From NCBI GenBank assembly GCA_030672605.1, contig DAOVGE010000021.1, positions 1 to 6,331 of the forward strand: 6,331 bases of DNA, in the 5' to 3' direction. The notes below the pieces were generated by a model. The model was not told where the DNA came from. It was given only the letters and a program-made list of their open reading frames with translations, and made no database searches. The stretch is from Methanosarcinales archaeon (GTDB taxonomy: Archaea; Halobacteriota; Methanosarcinia; Methanosarcinales; Methanogasteraceae). Position numbers and translations under genes: made by a program. Below, one piece after another: positions 5,883 through 6,331 of this stretch; positions within the stretch are counted from its first letter, which is position 1; each line of letters opens with the position of its first letter.

Positions 5883-6097
5883 GTTGCGCGGAAGTGTTGG
5901 GTCCGGATGTGAGTCCCATCTCAAGCATAGCAACCATAAAAACGCGCAATTGACATACTCGAGTGATGACCTACCGACTGTGTCAGGTGACGTCACCCCA
6001 GATACGCCACTAAGTCGTTACCGAAAAATAAAGTAGCAAAGTTTAGTATGCGAATCCTCGTATATATACGCATGGATGATCACACACAACCCACATT
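5883..6097. other. Spacer between purP and the transposase, with two perfect 12-bp palindromes
   Basis: No coding sequence is seen. GGTGACGTCACC (5986-5997) and CGTATATATACG (6059-6070) are each perfect 12-bp palindromes. The left end of the insertion sequence must lie somewhere in this stretch, but without its right end the terminal repeat cannot be located. There is no clear T-run to end the purP transcript. Confidence 0.45.
6059..6070 (+). promoter_or_regulatory. Probable TATA box of the transposase gene, within a palindrome
   Basis: TATATATA (6061-6068) is flanked by CG on both sides, making CGTATATATACG. Its centre is about 33 nt upstream of the ATG at 6098, suitable for a very short leader. 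The distance to the ATG supports that start for the transposase. Confidence 0.4.
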
Positions 6098-6331
6098 ATG
6101 GTTGAAAGCCTTGTCCGGAGCGGACGTAAGTTCAAGCACGGCGGTTTGCAGCGGCTAAAGCACTTGAACTTGGGTGGGGTGGAATCACGAAGGTTGTAAA
6201 ACTTACGGGCATGTCCCATACGACCATCAGAAAAGGGCTCCATGAGCTTCAGAGTCCGGATGAGTTAAAACCGTCAAACCGACTTCGGAAGCCTGGTGGA
6301 GGGCGAAAGAAGATAGAAATCAAAGATCCGA
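6098..6331 (+). pseudogene. 5' part of an ISAzo13-type transposase, frameshifted and cut by the window end
   Basis: From 6130 to the edge one frame encodes the N-terminal helix-turn-helix region typical of ISAzo13-group transposases (the 'Rhodopirellula transposase' DDE family): ARRFAAAKALELGWGGI, then KLTGMSHTTIRKGLHEL, then the linker RKPGGGRKK followed by EIKDP. The catalytic DDE domain would lie beyond the window. In that frame a TAA at 6127-6129 blocks the way upstream and no start codon follows before the conserved part. The ATG at 6098 lies in another frame that reads MVESLVRSGRK. A single missing base near 6127-6129 (for example GTAAAGTT reduced to GTAAGTT) would join the two into one protein. 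So it is probably a decayed copy, though a sequencing error or programmed frameshift is possible. Confidence 0.75.

Noticed and set aside
5963..5997. GTGATGA resembling a C box of a C/D guide RNA
   Set aside because: No CTGA D box follows at a suitable distance and no terminal stem is present.
1..6331. tRNA, rRNA and CRISPR arrays
   Set aside because: No cloverleaf, conserved rRNA segment or regularly spaced direct repeat was seen on either strand.

Overview
The window looks like euryarchaeal chromosome, most likely from the methanogen/methane- or alkane-oxidiser side of Halobacteriota. The evidence is a PurP-family ligase (archaea-restricted), QueC (used in archaea for archaeosine), a dolichol-phosphate-type glycosyltransferase next to an AglD-type membrane protein, TATA-box promoters, a GGTGA ribosome binding site and an apparently leaderless start. 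The exact lineage cannot be fixed from this sequence.

Layout. Positions 1-477 hold no convincing gene, only small hairpins, a G8 tract and a short dispersed-type repeat. A minus-strand two-gene operon follows (transcribed 2290 to 478): a class II (zinc) fructose-bisphosphate-aldolase-like protein, then queC starting 4 nt after the aldolase stop. A 705-nt gene-free divergent spacer (2291-2995) carries two more inverted repeats of the 'CACAGAG' and 'CGCAAAG' kinds and a strong TATA sequence with no obvious gene behind it. On the plus strand a GT2 glycosyltransferase (2996-3694) and a polytopic lysylphosphatidylglycerol-synthase-TM/flippase-like protein (3699-4655) are separated by 4 nt. Together they look like a split version of haloarchaeal AglD, which would place them in lipid-linked glycan or N-glycosylation chemistry. 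A purP-family ATP-grasp gene (4725-5882) follows with its own promoter. The window closes with the 5' end of an ISAzo13-type transposase that is frameshifted near its N terminus and runs off the edge.

No wholly new system is evident. The most notable points are: (i) QueC has lost two of its four zinc cysteines, both replaced by serine; (ii) the purP TATA box sits in the middle of a perfect 7-7-7 inverted repeat about 26 nt before a start codon with no Shine-Dalgarno sequence, which suggests an operator on a leaderless promoter; (iii) this PurP lacks the glycine-rich ATP loop and the RIDGGTN motif I recall from the characterised M. jannaschii enzyme, so its exact reaction is less certain; (iv) three different small intergenic repeats lie in the gene-free spaces.
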